Assembly: GCA_036306585.1 (NCBI GenBank)
Contig: JAXJZF010000004.1
Span: 128,534-192,533, forward strand
DNA length: 64,000 nt
Direction: 5' to 3'
From: Aphodovivens sp036306585
GTDB taxonomy: Bacteria > Actinomycetota > Coriobacteriia > Coriobacteriales > Eggerthellaceae
Part shown: positions 37,738 to 46,976 of the stretch, piece after piece
How the letters are laid out: every line of letters starts with the position of its first letter
Position numbering within the stretch: position 1 is the stretch's first letter
Position numbers and translations under genes: made by a program
The notes under the pieces: model-generated
What the model was told of the DNA's origin: nothing
Database searches by the model: none
Seen by the model: the letters and a program-made list of their open reading frames with translations, nothing else

Positions 37738-38727
37738 CTACTTTGCCTGGGCTTGGACGCAGGTGATGGCGATGACGCCCATGATATCGGCGGCGCTGCA
37801 GCCGCGGGACAAGTCGTTCACCGGGGCGGCAAGCCCTTGGGTGATGGGACCATATGCCTCTGCCTTCGCCAGGCGTTGCACCAGCTTGTAGCCGATGTTG
37901 CCGGCATCGAGGTCGGGGAACACGAGAACGTTGGCGTTGCCTGCGACGGGGGAGCCGGGTGCCTTTGAGGCGCCCACGCTCGGAACGATGGCGGCATCGG
38001 CCTGCAGCTCGCCGTCGATCGCCACATCGGGGGCGAGCTCCTTGGCGATGCGCGTCGCCTCCACCACCTTAGCGGCGTCGTCGTTCTTCGCCGACCCGTA
38101 GGTGGAATGCGACATCAGCGCCACGCGCGGGTCGGTTCCCATCAGCGATTTCCAGGATTTCGCGGAGTTGATTGCGATGTGAGCCAGGCGCTCGGAGTCG
38201 GGCTGCACCTCCAGGCCGCAGTCCGAAAAGATGAAAGTCCCGTCTTCGCCCAAGTCGCAGTTGGGGACGATCATCACGAAGAACGAACTCACCAGCTTCA
38301 CGCCCGGAGAGGTCTTGAGGATCTGCAGGCAGGGTCGCAGCACGTCGCCGGTGGCGTGGCATGCGCCTGCCACCATGCCGTCGGCATGGCCCGTTTTAAC
38401 CAACATCACGCCGAAGTGCAGCACGTCATCCATCTTCTTGAGGGCTTCTTCGGGCGTCATGCCCTTATGCTTGCGCAGCTCGTATAGCGTGTTCGCCAGG
38501 TGCTCGCGCAGCTCGGACGAATGCACATCGATGATGCGCGCACCGTCGAGCACGCGCCCGCTCGACGTAATCGCCTCGGCATCTCCGAGGATGATCAGGT
38601 CGGCCACGTCATCGGCTAGGATTCGTTCGGCAGCTTCCAGCGTGCGGGGGTCGTCGCCCTCGGGCAGCACGATGGTTTGCCTGTCCGCCTTCGCGCGGGC
38701 GATCATCGATTCCAGAAACGAGCTCAT
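37738..38727 (-). CDS. pta: Phosphate acetyltransferase
   Basis: Interconverts acetyl-CoA and acetyl phosphate, feeding AckA. The 329-residue length is that of the short Pta form, without the N-terminal regulatory domain. Seen: VLPEGDDPRTLEAAERI near residue 20, GHADGMVAGACHAT near 115, ALMSHSTYGSAK near 205, VFPDLDAGNIGYKLVQRLA near 270, and the end PVNDLSRGCSAADI. AGGAGG precedes the ATG. It is convergent with ackA across two separate terminators, and divergent from glf. Confidence 0.94.
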   Translation of the reverse strand: MSSFLESMIARAKADRQTIVLPEGDDPRTLEAAERILADDVADLIILGDAEAITSSGRVLDGARIIDVHSSELREHLANTLYELRKHKGMTPEEALKKMDDVLHFGVMLVKTGHADGMVAGACHATGDVLRPCLQILKTSPGVKLVSSFFVMIVPNCDLGEDGTFIFSDCGLEVQPDSERLAHIAINSAKSWKSLMGTDPRVALMSHSTYGSAKNDDAAKVVEATRIAKELAPDVAIDGELQADAAIVPSVGASKAPGSPVAGNANVLVFPDLDAGNIGYKLVQRLAKAEAYGPITQGLAAPVNDLSRGCSAADIMGVIAITCVQAQAK

Positions 38728-38898
38728 TCATCCTCCTATTCGGGGCAGGGGCCCCGCTCGCGAGCGGACGCCCGTCGATATATCCGCCTTTTATGATAAT
38801 CGCCCGGCGTAAGGCACTTATCGGTAAAATAGCCCACGGCGCAAAATGCAACCGATGCGGGCATGCGGCCCGCTCACCGGCATACCGAAAGGAGCCCC

Positions 38899-40122
38899 AT
38901 GGGCGTTCAGTACTCTTCTTTCAAAGACATCGACATCGCCGAGTTCGACGCGGTGGTGGTGGGCGCCGGGTTCGCCGGCGCGGTGACCGCACGCGAGCTC
39001 GCCGAGCGCGGCGACAAGAAGGTCCTCATCATCGAGAAGCGAGGTCAGATCGCCGGCAACATGTACGACGAGCTGGACGATGCGGGCATCCTGGTGCACC
39101 GTTTCGGACCGCATATCTTCCACACCAACGACAAGCGCGCGTTCGACTACGTGCGCCGCTTCTCTGAATGGCGCGACTACCAGCACGAGGTCCTGGCGGA
39201 TTGGTATGGCACCTACATGCCCGTCCCGTTCAACAAGAACTCCATGGAGATCGCCTTCGGCAAGGAGAAGGCCGAGCGCCTCATCGACAAGCTTATCGAG
39301 ACGTTCGGCGACGAGCGCAAGGTGCCTATCATCGAGCTGCGCAAGCAGGACGACCCCGAGCTGTCCGAGATCGCCGACTTCGTGTACAAGAACGTCTTCC
39401 TATATTACACGCAGAAGCAGTGGGGCCTTACGCCCGAGGAAGTGGACCCGTCGGTGACGGCGCGAGTCCCCGTGTTCATCTCGCGCGACAACCGCTATTT
39501 CCAGGATGCCTACCAGGGCATGCCGCTGCACGGTTACACGCCGCTGTTCGAGAACATGCTCTCGCATGAGAATATCGTCGTGTGCCTGAACACCGAAGCC
39601 GAGAGCGTCTTCGACCTGCAGTTCGAGAACGGCAGCGAGGACAGCCCGCTTTCCGGCATTGCCATTAAAGGCCAGCGCTTCGAGGGGCCCATCGTCTACA
39701 CCGGTCCGCTCGACGAGCTGTTCCTGTCGCGCTTCGGCCGCCTGCCTTACCGTTCGTTGGACTTTAAGTACGAAACCCACGACCAGAAGCACATGTTGCC
39801 GTGCGGCACGGTGAACTTCACGGTGACGGAGGACTACACGCGCATCACCGAGTTCACCTACCTCACCGGTCAGGATTCCAACAAGACCACCATCATGAAG
39901 GAATACAGCCACGCCTACGACGATCCGTCCACGCAGACCCCGTATTACGCCATCATTTCGGACGAGAACACGGCGCATTACAACCGCTACCTGGCGCTCA
40001 CCGAGAAGCTGCCCAACTTCCACCCGCTGGGCCGCTTGGCGGAGTATCGCTACTACAACATGGACGTCATCATCGGCCGCGCGCTCGAGCTTTCCGACAA
40101 GCTCGTGGGCGAGGGCGAGTAG
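38899..40122 (+). CDS. glf: UDP-galactopyranose mutase
   Basis: FAD-dependent mutase interconverting UDP-galactopyranose and UDP-galactofuranose for cell-surface glycans. The 407-residue protein has the FAD motif DAVVVGAGFAGAVTAREL near residue 15, VHRFGPHIFHTND near 65, YYTQKQWGLTPEEVD near 172, and YRSLDFKYE and EYRYYNMDV further on. GAAAGGAG precedes the ATG. It is followed within 40 bases by a family-2 glycosyltransferase, so the two probably make a galactofuranose-containing polymer or glycolipid. Confidence 0.94.
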   Translation: MGVQYSSFKDIDIAEFDAVVVGAGFAGAVTARELAERGDKKVLIIEKRGQIAGNMYDELDDAGILVHRFGPHIFHTNDKRAFDYVRRFSEWRDYQHEVLADWYGTYMPVPFNKNSMEIAFGKEKAERLIDKLIETFGDERKVPIIELRKQDDPELSEIADFVYKNVFLYYTQKQWGLTPEEVDPSVTARVPVFISRDNRYFQDAYQGMPLHGYTPLFENMLSHENIVVCLNTEAESVFDLQFENGSEDSPLSGIAIKGQRFEGPIVYTGPLDELFLSRFGRLPYRSLDFKYETHDQKHMLPCGTVNFTVTEDYTRITEFTYLTGQDSNKTTIMKEYSHAYDDPSTQTPYYAIISDENTAHYNRYLALTEKLPNFHPLGRLAEYRYYNMDVIIGRALELSDKLVGEGE

Positions 40123-40161
40123 CGCCCGGGCACGTTCGGCTGGCGGAAAGGATCGTCGCGC

Positions 40162-41193
40162 ATGAAAACCATCACGTTCGCGGTGCCGTGCTACAACTCG
40201 GCGGCATACATGGACAAATGCATCGAGTCGCTGCTTGCCTGCGATGAAGGGCGCAACGATATCCAGATCGTGATCGTGGATGACGGTTCCACCAAAGACG
40301 ACACGCCCGCGAAGGCCGATGCTTGGGAGCGCGATTACCCCGGCATCATAAAAGCAGTGCATCAGGTCAACGGCGGCCATGGCCAGGCGGTGAACACGGG
40401 ACTGGCACATGCTGAGGGCCGCTACTTCAAGGTGGTAGACTCCGACGACTGGCTGGACGCCGATGCCACGCACGAGGTGATGCGCTACCTGCGCCGTCAG
40501 TGCGAGCTGCGTGACGCTACCGACATGGTGGTGGCCAACTACGTGTATGAGAAGGTGCACGAAGGCACGCGCACGGTGATCCGCTACAAGAACGTGTTTC
40601 CTGTGGAAGAGGAGTTCACCTGGACGGATGTGGGGCGTTTCAACCCCAGCCAATACCTGCTTATGCATTCGGTCATCTACCGTACCGAGCTTCTGCGCGA
40701 CATGGGGCTGCAGCTGCCCCAGCATACGTTCTACGTGGACAACATCTTCGTGTATGTGCCGTTGCCGCATGTGAAGAGCATCTACTATCTGGATGTGGAC
40801 ATGTACCGTTACTTCATCGGGCGCGAGGATCAAAGCGTCAACGAGAGCGTGATGATGGGCCGCATCGACCAGCAGCTCAAGATCACCCGCATCATGATCG
40901 ACGCGGTTCCGCTGCCCGACGGCGTCGAAGAGCGTCGCTTGGAGCGCTACATGGAGAATTACCTCTCCATGATGATGTGCATCTGCTCGATTTTCCTGCG
41001 CATGATCAACACGCCGGAGTCTGAGCAGAAGCGCTACGCCATTTGGGCGTATCTGAAGGAGCGCAACCCCGGCGTGTATTCCCGCGTGAAGAACAGCGTG
41101 CTGAACCTCGCCACCAACATTCCCACCGAGATGGGCCGGCGCATCGGCATCACGGGCTACCACGTGGCGCAGCGCATCTTCAAGTTCAATTAA
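40162..41193 (+). CDS. Family 2 glycosyltransferase
   Basis: A 343-residue GT-A transferase using a nucleotide sugar. Seen: ITFAVPCYNSAAYMDKCIESL at the start, VIVDDGSTKDDT near residue 38, HGQAVNTGLAHAEGRYFKVVDSDDWLDADA with the DxD-type metal site near 93, then about 200 residues of variable acceptor domain. GAAAGGA precedes the ATG. It is in an operon with glf, so UDP-galactofuranose is a plausible but unproven donor. No membrane helix is visible. A terminator follows directly. Confidence 0.88.
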   Translation: MKTITFAVPCYNSAAYMDKCIESLLACDEGRNDIQIVIVDDGSTKDDTPAKADAWERDYPGIIKAVHQVNGGHGQAVNTGLAHAEGRYFKVVDSDDWLDADATHEVMRYLRRQCELRDATDMVVANYVYEKVHEGTRTVIRYKNVFPVEEEFTWTDVGRFNPSQYLLMHSVIYRTELLRDMGLQLPQHTFYVDNIFVYVPLPHVKSIYYLDVDMYRYFIGREDQSVNESVMMGRIDQQLKITRIMIDAVPLPDGVEERRLERYMENYLSMMMCICSIFLRMINTPESEQKRYAIWAYLKERNPGVYSRVKNSVLNLATNIPTEMGRRIGITGYHVAQRIFKFN

Positions 41194-41196
41194 TCG

Positions 41197-41217
41197 ACGG
41201 CGGCCCCGAGCCGCCGT
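41197..41217 (+). terminator. Terminator after the glycosyltransferase
   Basis: A perfect 8-bp stem ACGGCGGC/GCCGCCGT with a 5-base loop, followed by TTCCTTTT, 3 bases past the stop. Confidence 0.8.
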
Positions 41218-41405
41218 TTCCTTTTCAGGTGGTATCCGTCGATGGCGTAGGCGCAGGGTGTCTGCGGTGCCGCTGCCGTTCGCGTCGCGCCCTCACTGCT
41301 CCCTCCGGCCGCGTTGCACCAGCGCTGCCGTCGCCTAGACGCCGCGGGTTTTTCAGGATTGCCCCCGGTTCGCGGGTTTCTGCACGCTTCCTCGCGTTCG
41401 TGCGT

Positions 41406-41411
41406 TATACT
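41406..41411 (+). promoter_or_regulatory. -10 box of the OPT transporter
   Basis: TATACT 69 bases before the start; no clear -35. The preceding 190 bases of intergenic DNA hold nothing else that I recognise. Confidence 0.35.
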
Positions 41412-41479
41412 GCAACGCGTCGTTTCGGTAACCCGACTTCCCGATCGAGGGGGAGCGGATATACGCGAAGGAGCATTCC

Positions 41480-43201
41480 ATGAATCTGCCCAAGGGGCAG
41501 CTGACCGCGCGCGGCGTCGCCATCGGCGTCGTGGGATGCGTGGTCATCACAGCTGCATCTGCCTACACGGCGCTCAAGATGGGAGCGCTGCCGTGGCCCA
41601 TCGTTTTCGCGGCGATCGTCGCGCTCTTCTTCTTGAAAGCCCTGAACAAAGGCCATGCCGATTTGCATGAGGCCAACGTTACGCATACCGTGATGTCAGC
41701 AGGCTCCATGGTTGCAGGCGGCCTTGCCTTCACCATCCCCGGAGCCTGGATGCTGGGTTATACCGACCAAACCGATTGGTCCCAGCTTCTAGCGGTCGCG
41801 CTCGGCGGCACTATTCTAGGGTCCATCGCCACCATCCCTATCCGCAAGCGCTTCATCGCGGAGGAGCCTTTGGAGTTCCCCATCGGGCAGGCGGCGGCGC
41901 AAACGCTTTTGGCGGGCGAGACGGGCGGCTCCACCGGTCGCAGGCTGTTCGGCGCCCTGGGGCTCGCCGGCATCTACACGTGGCTGCGCGACGGCATCGG
42001 GCTGCTTCCCACGGTGTTTTTCTCCGGCATCTCCTTTCCCGGGGTGTCGTTCGGCTTGTACAATTCGCCGCTCATGATGTCGATGGGCTTTCTGGTGGGC
42101 ACGTCGTCGGTGCTCGTATGGTTCGCCGGCGCGCTTTTGGGAAGTTTCGGCGTGATCGCAGGCGGCGCTGCGGCTGGGCTTTGGGACACCGCTACGGGGC
42201 AGGGGATCGCATCGAGCCTGGGCATGGGTGCCATGATGGGCTGCGGTTTGGGCGTGGTGCTGAAGCTCGTGGCGGGAAAGGCGTGGGCTGCGCTTAAGGG
42301 GCGCTCTGACGTCGATTCCCGCAAGGCGGACCGGAGCGGGGAAGGTGCTTCCGACGCCTCGGCTGGTCACGTCTCCGCACGCCGTTTCAAGATGACGGCA
42401 GGGCTCATCGCTCTGTGCGCGGCGGCGGTCGCGTTGGTGCTATGCTTGGTGCTGGGCTTCAGCCCGTTGGTGTCCGTCATAGTGGTAGCGCTCTCGTTCG
42501 TCTCCTGCGCGATGGCGGCGCAAAGCTGTGGACAGACGGGTATCGACCCGATGGAGATTTTCGGTCTCATCGTTCTGCTGTTCGTCGCCGCGTTCTCCGG
42601 ATCCACGCAGGTGCAGCTGTTCTACGTCGCGGGCGTGATCGCGGTGGCATGCGGTCTCGCGGGCGACGTCATGTACGATTTCAAAGCCGGCCGCATCCTG
42701 GGGACCGATTGGCGAGCGCAGTGGATCGGCCAGGTCATCGGCGCCGTCGTGGGTGCGCTGGTTTCGGTGGCGGTGATGATGGTGCTGCTCGCCGCCTACG
42801 GGGCGGACGCCTTCGGGCCTCAGGGCAGCTTCGTCGCGGCGCAGGCATCGGTGGTGGCCACGATGGTGTCGGGCATCCCATCGGTCCCGGCGTTTCTGGT
42901 GGGCTTAGCCGCGGGCATGCTGCTGTATTTCGCGAAAGCCCCGGCGATGATGCTAGGCTTGGGCATCTATCTGCCGTTTTACATGTCGTTCGCGGCGTTT
43001 TTGGGGACCATGGTCAAGCTGGCGTACAATGCGGTGTGCAAACGCCGCCGAGCGCGTGCAGGAGAAGGATATGGCGAAGAGGCTCGCATGCGCGACGAGC
43101 AGACGGGCCTGGTCGTTGCCAGCGGCATCATCGGCGGTGAGTCAGTGGTAGGCGTCCTTGTGGCGCTGTTCGCGATAGTCGCGGGTGTCGTGGCGGGATA
43201 A
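41480..43201 (+). CDS. OPT-family oligopeptide transporter
   Basis: A 573-residue membrane protein with about 14 hydrophobic helices. It matches the OPT superfamily, which imports oligopeptides or metal-chelate conjugates. Seen: GQLTARGVAIGVVGCVVITAAS at the start, the EANVTHTVMSAGSMVAGGLAFTIPG segment, and RFIAEEPLEFPIGQAAAQTLLAGE near residue 120. A cytoplasmic charged loop lies near 275-295 (KGRSDVDSRKADRSGEG), and a second half has AFSGSTQVQLFY. GAAGGAG precedes the ATG. Substrate unknown. coaX starts 12 bases downstream. Confidence 0.88.
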   Translation: MNLPKGQLTARGVAIGVVGCVVITAASAYTALKMGALPWPIVFAAIVALFFLKALNKGHADLHEANVTHTVMSAGSMVAGGLAFTIPGAWMLGYTDQTDWSQLLAVALGGTILGSIATIPIRKRFIAEEPLEFPIGQAAAQTLLAGETGGSTGRRLFGALGLAGIYTWLRDGIGLLPTVFFSGISFPGVSFGLYNSPLMMSMGFLVGTSSVLVWFAGALLGSFGVIAGGAAAGLWDTATGQGIASSLGMGAMMGCGLGVVLKLVAGKAWAALKGRSDVDSRKADRSGEGASDASAGHVSARRFKMTAGLIALCAAAVALVLCLVLGFSPLVSVIVVALSFVSCAMAAQSCGQTGIDPMEIFGLIVLLFVAAFSGSTQVQLFYVAGVIAVACGLAGDVMYDFKAGRILGTDWRAQWIGQVIGAVVGALVSVAVMMVLLAAYGADAFGPQGSFVAAQASVVATMVSGIPSVPAFLVGLAAGMLLYFAKAPAMMLGLGIYLPFYMSFAAFLGTMVKLAYNAVCKRRRARAGEGYGEEARMRDEQTGLVVASGIIGGESVVGVLVALFAIVAGVVAG

Positions 43202-43213
43202 TGGAGGTGCGGT

Positions 43214-44038
43214 ATGGCTCAGCGCTTAGGGGAAGAAGCCTCCGACAACCTGGTTCTTGCGGTGGATGCCGGAAACACGCGCATCGTGATGGGTGCGTTC
43301 GACGGCACCGAATTGCTTGCTTCATGGAGCATCACAGCCCCTGCCTCCTTAACCGATGATGAGGCGTATGCGGCAGTGTCGAGCGCGCTGGGCTTCATGG
43401 CGCAATCGGTCGGGCGCGTGTCTTTGGACGTGACGGGCTCGATTCTGGCGTCGGTGGTGCCCCATCTCAGCCAGCCGCTCTCTTCTGCGCTGCGCTGCGT
43501 GACGGATCGCCGTCCTTTGACCGTGGGGCCCGGGTTGAAAACCGGCATCAAGATGAAGTACCGCGACCCTGCCGAGTTGGGAGCCGACCGCATCGCCGAT
43601 ATCGCGGGCGCGCTTGATCGCTACGAGCCGCCGTTCATCGTCATCGATTTGGGCACCACCACCAACTTCGAGGTGGTTGATGCCGATGGCGCGTTCATCG
43701 GCGGTATCATCGCCCCCGGCATGGCGTTGGGTGCGCAGTCACTGTCCGAGCATGCCGCCAAGTTGCCGGCGGTCGACATCGCTGCTCCGAGGGACGTTGT
43801 GGGGTCTTGCACACGCGAGGCCATTCAATCCGGCGTCGTGCTGGGTGAGGTTGCCCGCATAGACGGGCTGGTCTCGATGATTCGCCAGGGGCATCCCGCC
43901 GACTTCCGCGTGATCGCGACGGGGTCCAACGCCTCCTCGCTCGTCCCGCTTCTCCAATGCGGGGCATCGCGGGATCCCGATCTGACGCTGCATGGATTGG
44001 CTGTGCTGTATTCTCTCAACCGCAAAGCACGTTCATAG
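43214..44038 (+). CDS. coaX: Type III pantothenate kinase
   Basis: Phosphorylates pantothenate, the first step of CoA synthesis; the CoaX type uses an ASKHA fold and needs a monovalent cation. The 274-residue protein has LAVDAGNTRIVMGAF near residue 16, a PGLKTGIKMKY segment, GADRIADIAGAL near 122, and IDLGTTTNFEVVDADGAFIGGIIAPGMAL near 145-173. GGAGG precedes the ATG. It ends at a strong terminator and is convergent with the efflux operon. Confidence 0.93.
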   Translation: MAQRLGEEASDNLVLAVDAGNTRIVMGAFDGTELLASWSITAPASLTDDEAYAAVSSALGFMAQSVGRVSLDVTGSILASVVPHLSQPLSSALRCVTDRRPLTVGPGLKTGIKMKYRDPAELGADRIADIAGALDRYEPPFIVIDLGTTTNFEVVDADGAFIGGIIAPGMALGAQSLSEHAAKLPAVDIAAPRDVVGSCTREAIQSGVVLGEVARIDGLVSMIRQGHPADFRVIATGSNASSLVPLLQCGASRDPDLTLHGLAVLYSLNRKARS

Positions 44039-44040
44039 GG

Positions 44041-44069
44041 AAGGCCGCCGTCTTCGGGACGGCGGCCTT
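44041..44069. terminator. Terminator after coaX
   Basis: A perfect 12-bp stem AAGGCCGCCGTC/GACGGCGGCCTT with TTCGG loop, followed by TCTC. It lies between convergent genes and could serve both. Confidence 0.8.
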
Positions 44070-44114
44070 TCTCAAGGTTAGGTGCGTTTCAGGCTGTCGT
44101 TGCCCGATTTGCCC

Positions 44115-46034
44115 CTACTTGCGGTAGCGGGACACGTTCATGGCGCGCATCGCGTTGAGGATGGCTATCACCGCCACGCCCACGTCGCCGAACACGGCCA
44201 GCCACATGTTGGCGATGCCCACGGCAGCCAGCACCAGGATGATGGCCTTCACCGCAAGGGCGAACACGATATTCTCCCACACGATGCCCATGGTGCGGCG
44301 CGCAAGGCGGATGGCCTTGGAGATGTTGGAGGGCTTGTCGTCCATCAGCACCACGTCTGCCGCTTCGATGGCTGCATCGGATCCCATGGCTCCCATGGCG
44401 ATGCCCACATCGGCGCGGGTGAGCACCGGGGCGTCGTTGATGCCGTCACCCACGAACGCCAGCTGGCCTTCGCCGTGCTTCGCTTCCAGCAGCGCCTCGA
44501 CCTTGTCCACCTTGTCTTCGGGCAGCAGCTGGGCGTGCACTTCGTCGATGCCCAGCCTGTCCGCGACCGCCTGAGCCACGTCGGCGCGGTCGCCAGTGAG
44601 CATGACGCACTTCTTCACACCGGCCTCATGCAGTGACCGGATGGTCTCTTCGGCATCTTCTTTCACCACGTCGGCGATAACGATATGCCCGACGTAGTTT
44701 CCGTCTACGTTCACATGCAGGATCGTTCCGGTTAGCTCGCAGTCGTGCCATGGACTACCGCTTTTTGCCATCAGCTTGTTGTTGCCGACAATGACGGTCC
44801 GCTCGTTGACTATCGCCTGTACGCCGTGCCCCGAGACCTCCTTGGCCTCGCGGATGCGTCGCTGGTCAATCTCGCCCGTGTACGCCTGGCGCAGCGAAAC
44901 AGCGATGGGGTGGTTCGAGAACGCTTCCGCATGCGCGGCATGCATCAGCACGAAATCGGGATCGATGCCGGCTTCGGGGTGAATGGCAACTACGTCGAAC
45001 GAGCCGCTGGTGAGCGTGCCGGTCTTGTCGAACACCATGGTGTCAACCTTCGACAGCAGTTCCAGGTAGTTGGAACCCTTCACCAGGATACCCAGCTTGG
45101 ACGCGCCGCCGATGCCGCCGAAGAAAGAGAGCGGCACGCTGATGACCAGGGCGCACGGGCACGAAACCACCAGGAAGGTGAGGCCGCGCAGAATCCAATC
45201 GCTCCAAGCGCCCAATCCCAGCAGCGGCGGCACCGCAGCCAGCAGCACGGCGGCTCCGGTGACGATGGGGGTGTAGTAGCGGGCAAAGCGGGTGATGAAG
45301 TTCTCGGTCTTCGCCTTCTTCTCGGCGGCGTTCTCCACCAACTCGAGGATGCGTGCGACGGTCGATTCGCCGTAGGGCTTGGTGGTTTTGATGCGCAGCA
45401 CGCCAGTCATGTTGACGCAGCCCGAAATGACGTCTTCGCCTTCCTCCACATGGCGGGGGATGCTCTCGCCGGTAAGCGCCGCGGTGTCCAATTGCGAGGT
45501 GCCGCCGATGACGATTCCATCGATGGGCACGCGCTCGCCGGGCTTGACCACGATGATGCTGCCGGGCTCGACCTCGTCCGGGCCGACCTCTTGGATCTCG
45601 CCGTCCATCTCAACGTTGGCGAAGTCGGGCGCGATGTCCATCATGTCGGCGATGGATTTGCGGCTTTTGCCGACCGCGTAGCTCTGAAACAGCTCGCCTA
45701 CTTGGTAGAACAGCATGACGGCGGCGCCTTCTGCCATATGCGGGTCGGTGTCGGGGAACGCCACCATGGCGAATGCGCCGATCGTGGCGATGCTCATCAG
45801 GAAGTTCTCGTCGAACACCTGGCCATGGCCGATGTTGCGCGCCGCCTTCCACAGCACGTCGTAGCCCGCGATGAGGTAAGGAACCAGGAAAATGGCGAAT
45901 TCCACCCACACCGCGGTCGTGTGGTCGGCAAACCAGCTTCCGAGTGGCAGCAGCTCGGTCACGCACAAGGCGATGAAGAACAATGCGAGCGCCACGACGA
46001 TGCGTGCAAGCCATCGCTTTTGCTTCTTGCTCAT
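44115..46034 (-). CDS. Zinc/cadmium-type P1B ATPase
   Basis: A 639-residue heavy-metal efflux ATPase in the cytoplasmic membrane. Seen: the actuator loop LTGESIPR near residue 200, the metal site SCPCALVIS near 294, the phosphorylation motif DKTGTLT near 340, the SNHPIA motif, MLTGDRADVA and GDGINDAP. Two late helices carry a lysine (LAVKAIILVL) and DVG (VFGDVGVAVI). CPC with that Lys and DxG fits the P1B-2 class (Zn, Cd, Pb). There is no N-terminal HMA domain; a separate HMA protein is encoded just upstream. AAGGAGA precedes the ATG. It is last in the ArsR-HMA-ATPase operon. Confidence 0.93.
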   Translation of the reverse strand: MSKKQKRWLARIVVALALFFIALCVTELLPLGSWFADHTTAVWVEFAIFLVPYLIAGYDVLWKAARNIGHGQVFDENFLMSIATIGAFAMVAFPDTDPHMAEGAAVMLFYQVGELFQSYAVGKSRKSIADMMDIAPDFANVEMDGEIQEVGPDEVEPGSIIVVKPGERVPIDGIVIGGTSQLDTAALTGESIPRHVEEGEDVISGCVNMTGVLRIKTTKPYGESTVARILELVENAAEKKAKTENFITRFARYYTPIVTGAAVLLAAVPPLLGLGAWSDWILRGLTFLVVSCPCALVISVPLSFFGGIGGASKLGILVKGSNYLELLSKVDTMVFDKTGTLTSGSFDVVAIHPEAGIDPDFVLMHAAHAEAFSNHPIAVSLRQAYTGEIDQRRIREAKEVSGHGVQAIVNERTVIVGNNKLMAKSGSPWHDCELTGTILHVNVDGNYVGHIVIADVVKEDAEETIRSLHEAGVKKCVMLTGDRADVAQAVADRLGIDEVHAQLLPEDKVDKVEALLEAKHGEGQLAFVGDGINDAPVLTRADVGIAMGAMGSDAAIEAADVVLMDDKPSNISKAIRLARRTMGIVWENIVFALAVKAIILVLAAVGIANMWLAVFGDVGVAVIAILNAMRAMNVSRYRK

Positions 46035-46113
46035 TCCGATTCTCCTTAATGATGGTAACGGGCGCTCGGACCTCAAGAACCTTGCGCCCGAGCGGGGACT
46101 ATGGGACGGGGCT

Positions 46114-46332
46114 CTAGCGAATGATCATGCAATCGGGCTCGATTTTGGCGCACACGCGCTGCGCTTCATCGACAATGTCGTTGAAGCGTCCTTCGTCGGC
46201 GACAAGCGTCAGTTTTTGCGTCATGAAGCTGACCGTCGCCTTCTCCACGCCGTCGATCCTGTTGATGGCGTCTTCCATCTTCGCAGCGCAGTTGGCGCAA
46301 TCCAGATCCTGCAGTTTGAACGACTTCCTCAT
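46114..46332 (-). CDS. HMA-domain metallochaperone-like protein
   Basis: A 72-residue protein consisting of one heavy-metal-associated domain. LQDLDCANCAAKMEDAINRI carries the CxxC metal site, of the DCANCA form common in Zn/Cd ATPases. The ATG at 46332 follows GAAAGGA; a longer frame to 46404 is not needed. Its gene lies 79 bases before the ATPase gene, which lacks its own HMA domain, so the domain has probably been split off and delivers or senses metal for the pump. A free-standing copper chaperone is less likely given the context. Confidence 0.88.
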   Translation of the reverse strand: MRKSFKLQDLDCANCAAKMEDAINRIDGVEKATVSFMTQKLTLVADEGRFNDIVDEAQRVCAKIEPDCMIIR

Positions 46333-46426
46333 GATGGGTCCTTTCGGGTTGATGCGGTTCATCTTGCGAACCTGGCGCCTCGGCGGGCGCCAGAATGGTT
46401 CCATGATTGATTGCGGCGGTGTACGC

Positions 46427-46942
46427 CTATTCGCATATGTGGGTCATTCCCTGCGCGAGCATGGTGTACACATGATCGTCGGACAGCGAGTAGATCACGT
46501 TCTTGCCGTCGCGCTGGAATTTCACCAGGCGGGCTTGGCGGAGGGAGCGGAGCTGGTGCGAAACCGCGCTTTGCGTCGCGCCGATGAGCTCTGCGATTTC
46601 CGCAACGCAGCGATCGCGCTCCATCAGCGCGTATAGGATCTTGATGCGCGTCGTATCGCCGAATACCTTGAACAGGTCGGCCAGATCGTAGAGCAGCTCC
46701 TCGTCGGGCATCCCGTCATGCGCCACTGAGCCGTTGCGATCGCCGGTAGAGGCTGCGTGTGCGTTTGCATGTCGATGTTGGACGGGATCGTTGTCGTGCG
46801 CGGTTGGAGCATCGGCGCCGGCCGCGTGCGCATCAGCCCGGGTTGCGATACCGCCAACCTGGCCTTCGAGTGCCTTCGAAGCGCCTGCTGCGTCCTCCCG
46901 GGTCTCAGGCGCATCTTCGCAAATAATATCCATGTCAGCCAT
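46427..46942 (-). CDS. ArsR/SmtB-family metal-responsive repressor
   Basis: A 171-residue winged-helix repressor. An unusual His/Ala/Asp-rich N-terminal extension of about 75 residues (including HDNDPVQHRHANAHA) precedes the ArsR fold (LADLFKVFGDTTRIKILYALM, TQSAVSHQLRSLRQARLV). The last helix ends DDHVYTMLAQGMTHICE: the Asp-x-His, 10 residues, His-x-x-Glu spacing is exactly that of the alpha-5 zinc site in SmtB and CzrA. Zinc (or cobalt) sensing is therefore likely. The ATG at 46942 has GAAAGG upstream. It represses its own operon, judging by the operator in the promoter. Confidence 0.92.
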   Translation of the reverse strand: MADMDIICEDAPETREDAAGASKALEGQVGGIATRADAHAAGADAPTAHDNDPVQHRHANAHAASTGDRNGSVAHDGMPDEELLYDLADLFKVFGDTTRIKILYALMERDRCVAEIAELIGATQSAVSHQLRSLRQARLVKFQRDGKNVIYSLSDDHVYTMLAQGMTHICE

Positions 46943-46956
46943 TGCGAACCTTTCAA

Positions 46957-46976
46957 CATATGAACAACCGTTCACA
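46957..46976. promoter_or_regulatory. ArsR/SmtB operator
   Basis: TGAAC-AACC-GTTCA (46961-46974) within AT-rich flanks resembles the core of the SmtB/CzrA-type 12-2-12 operator. It sits at the predicted transcript start, just downstream of the -10 box. Confidence 0.65.
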
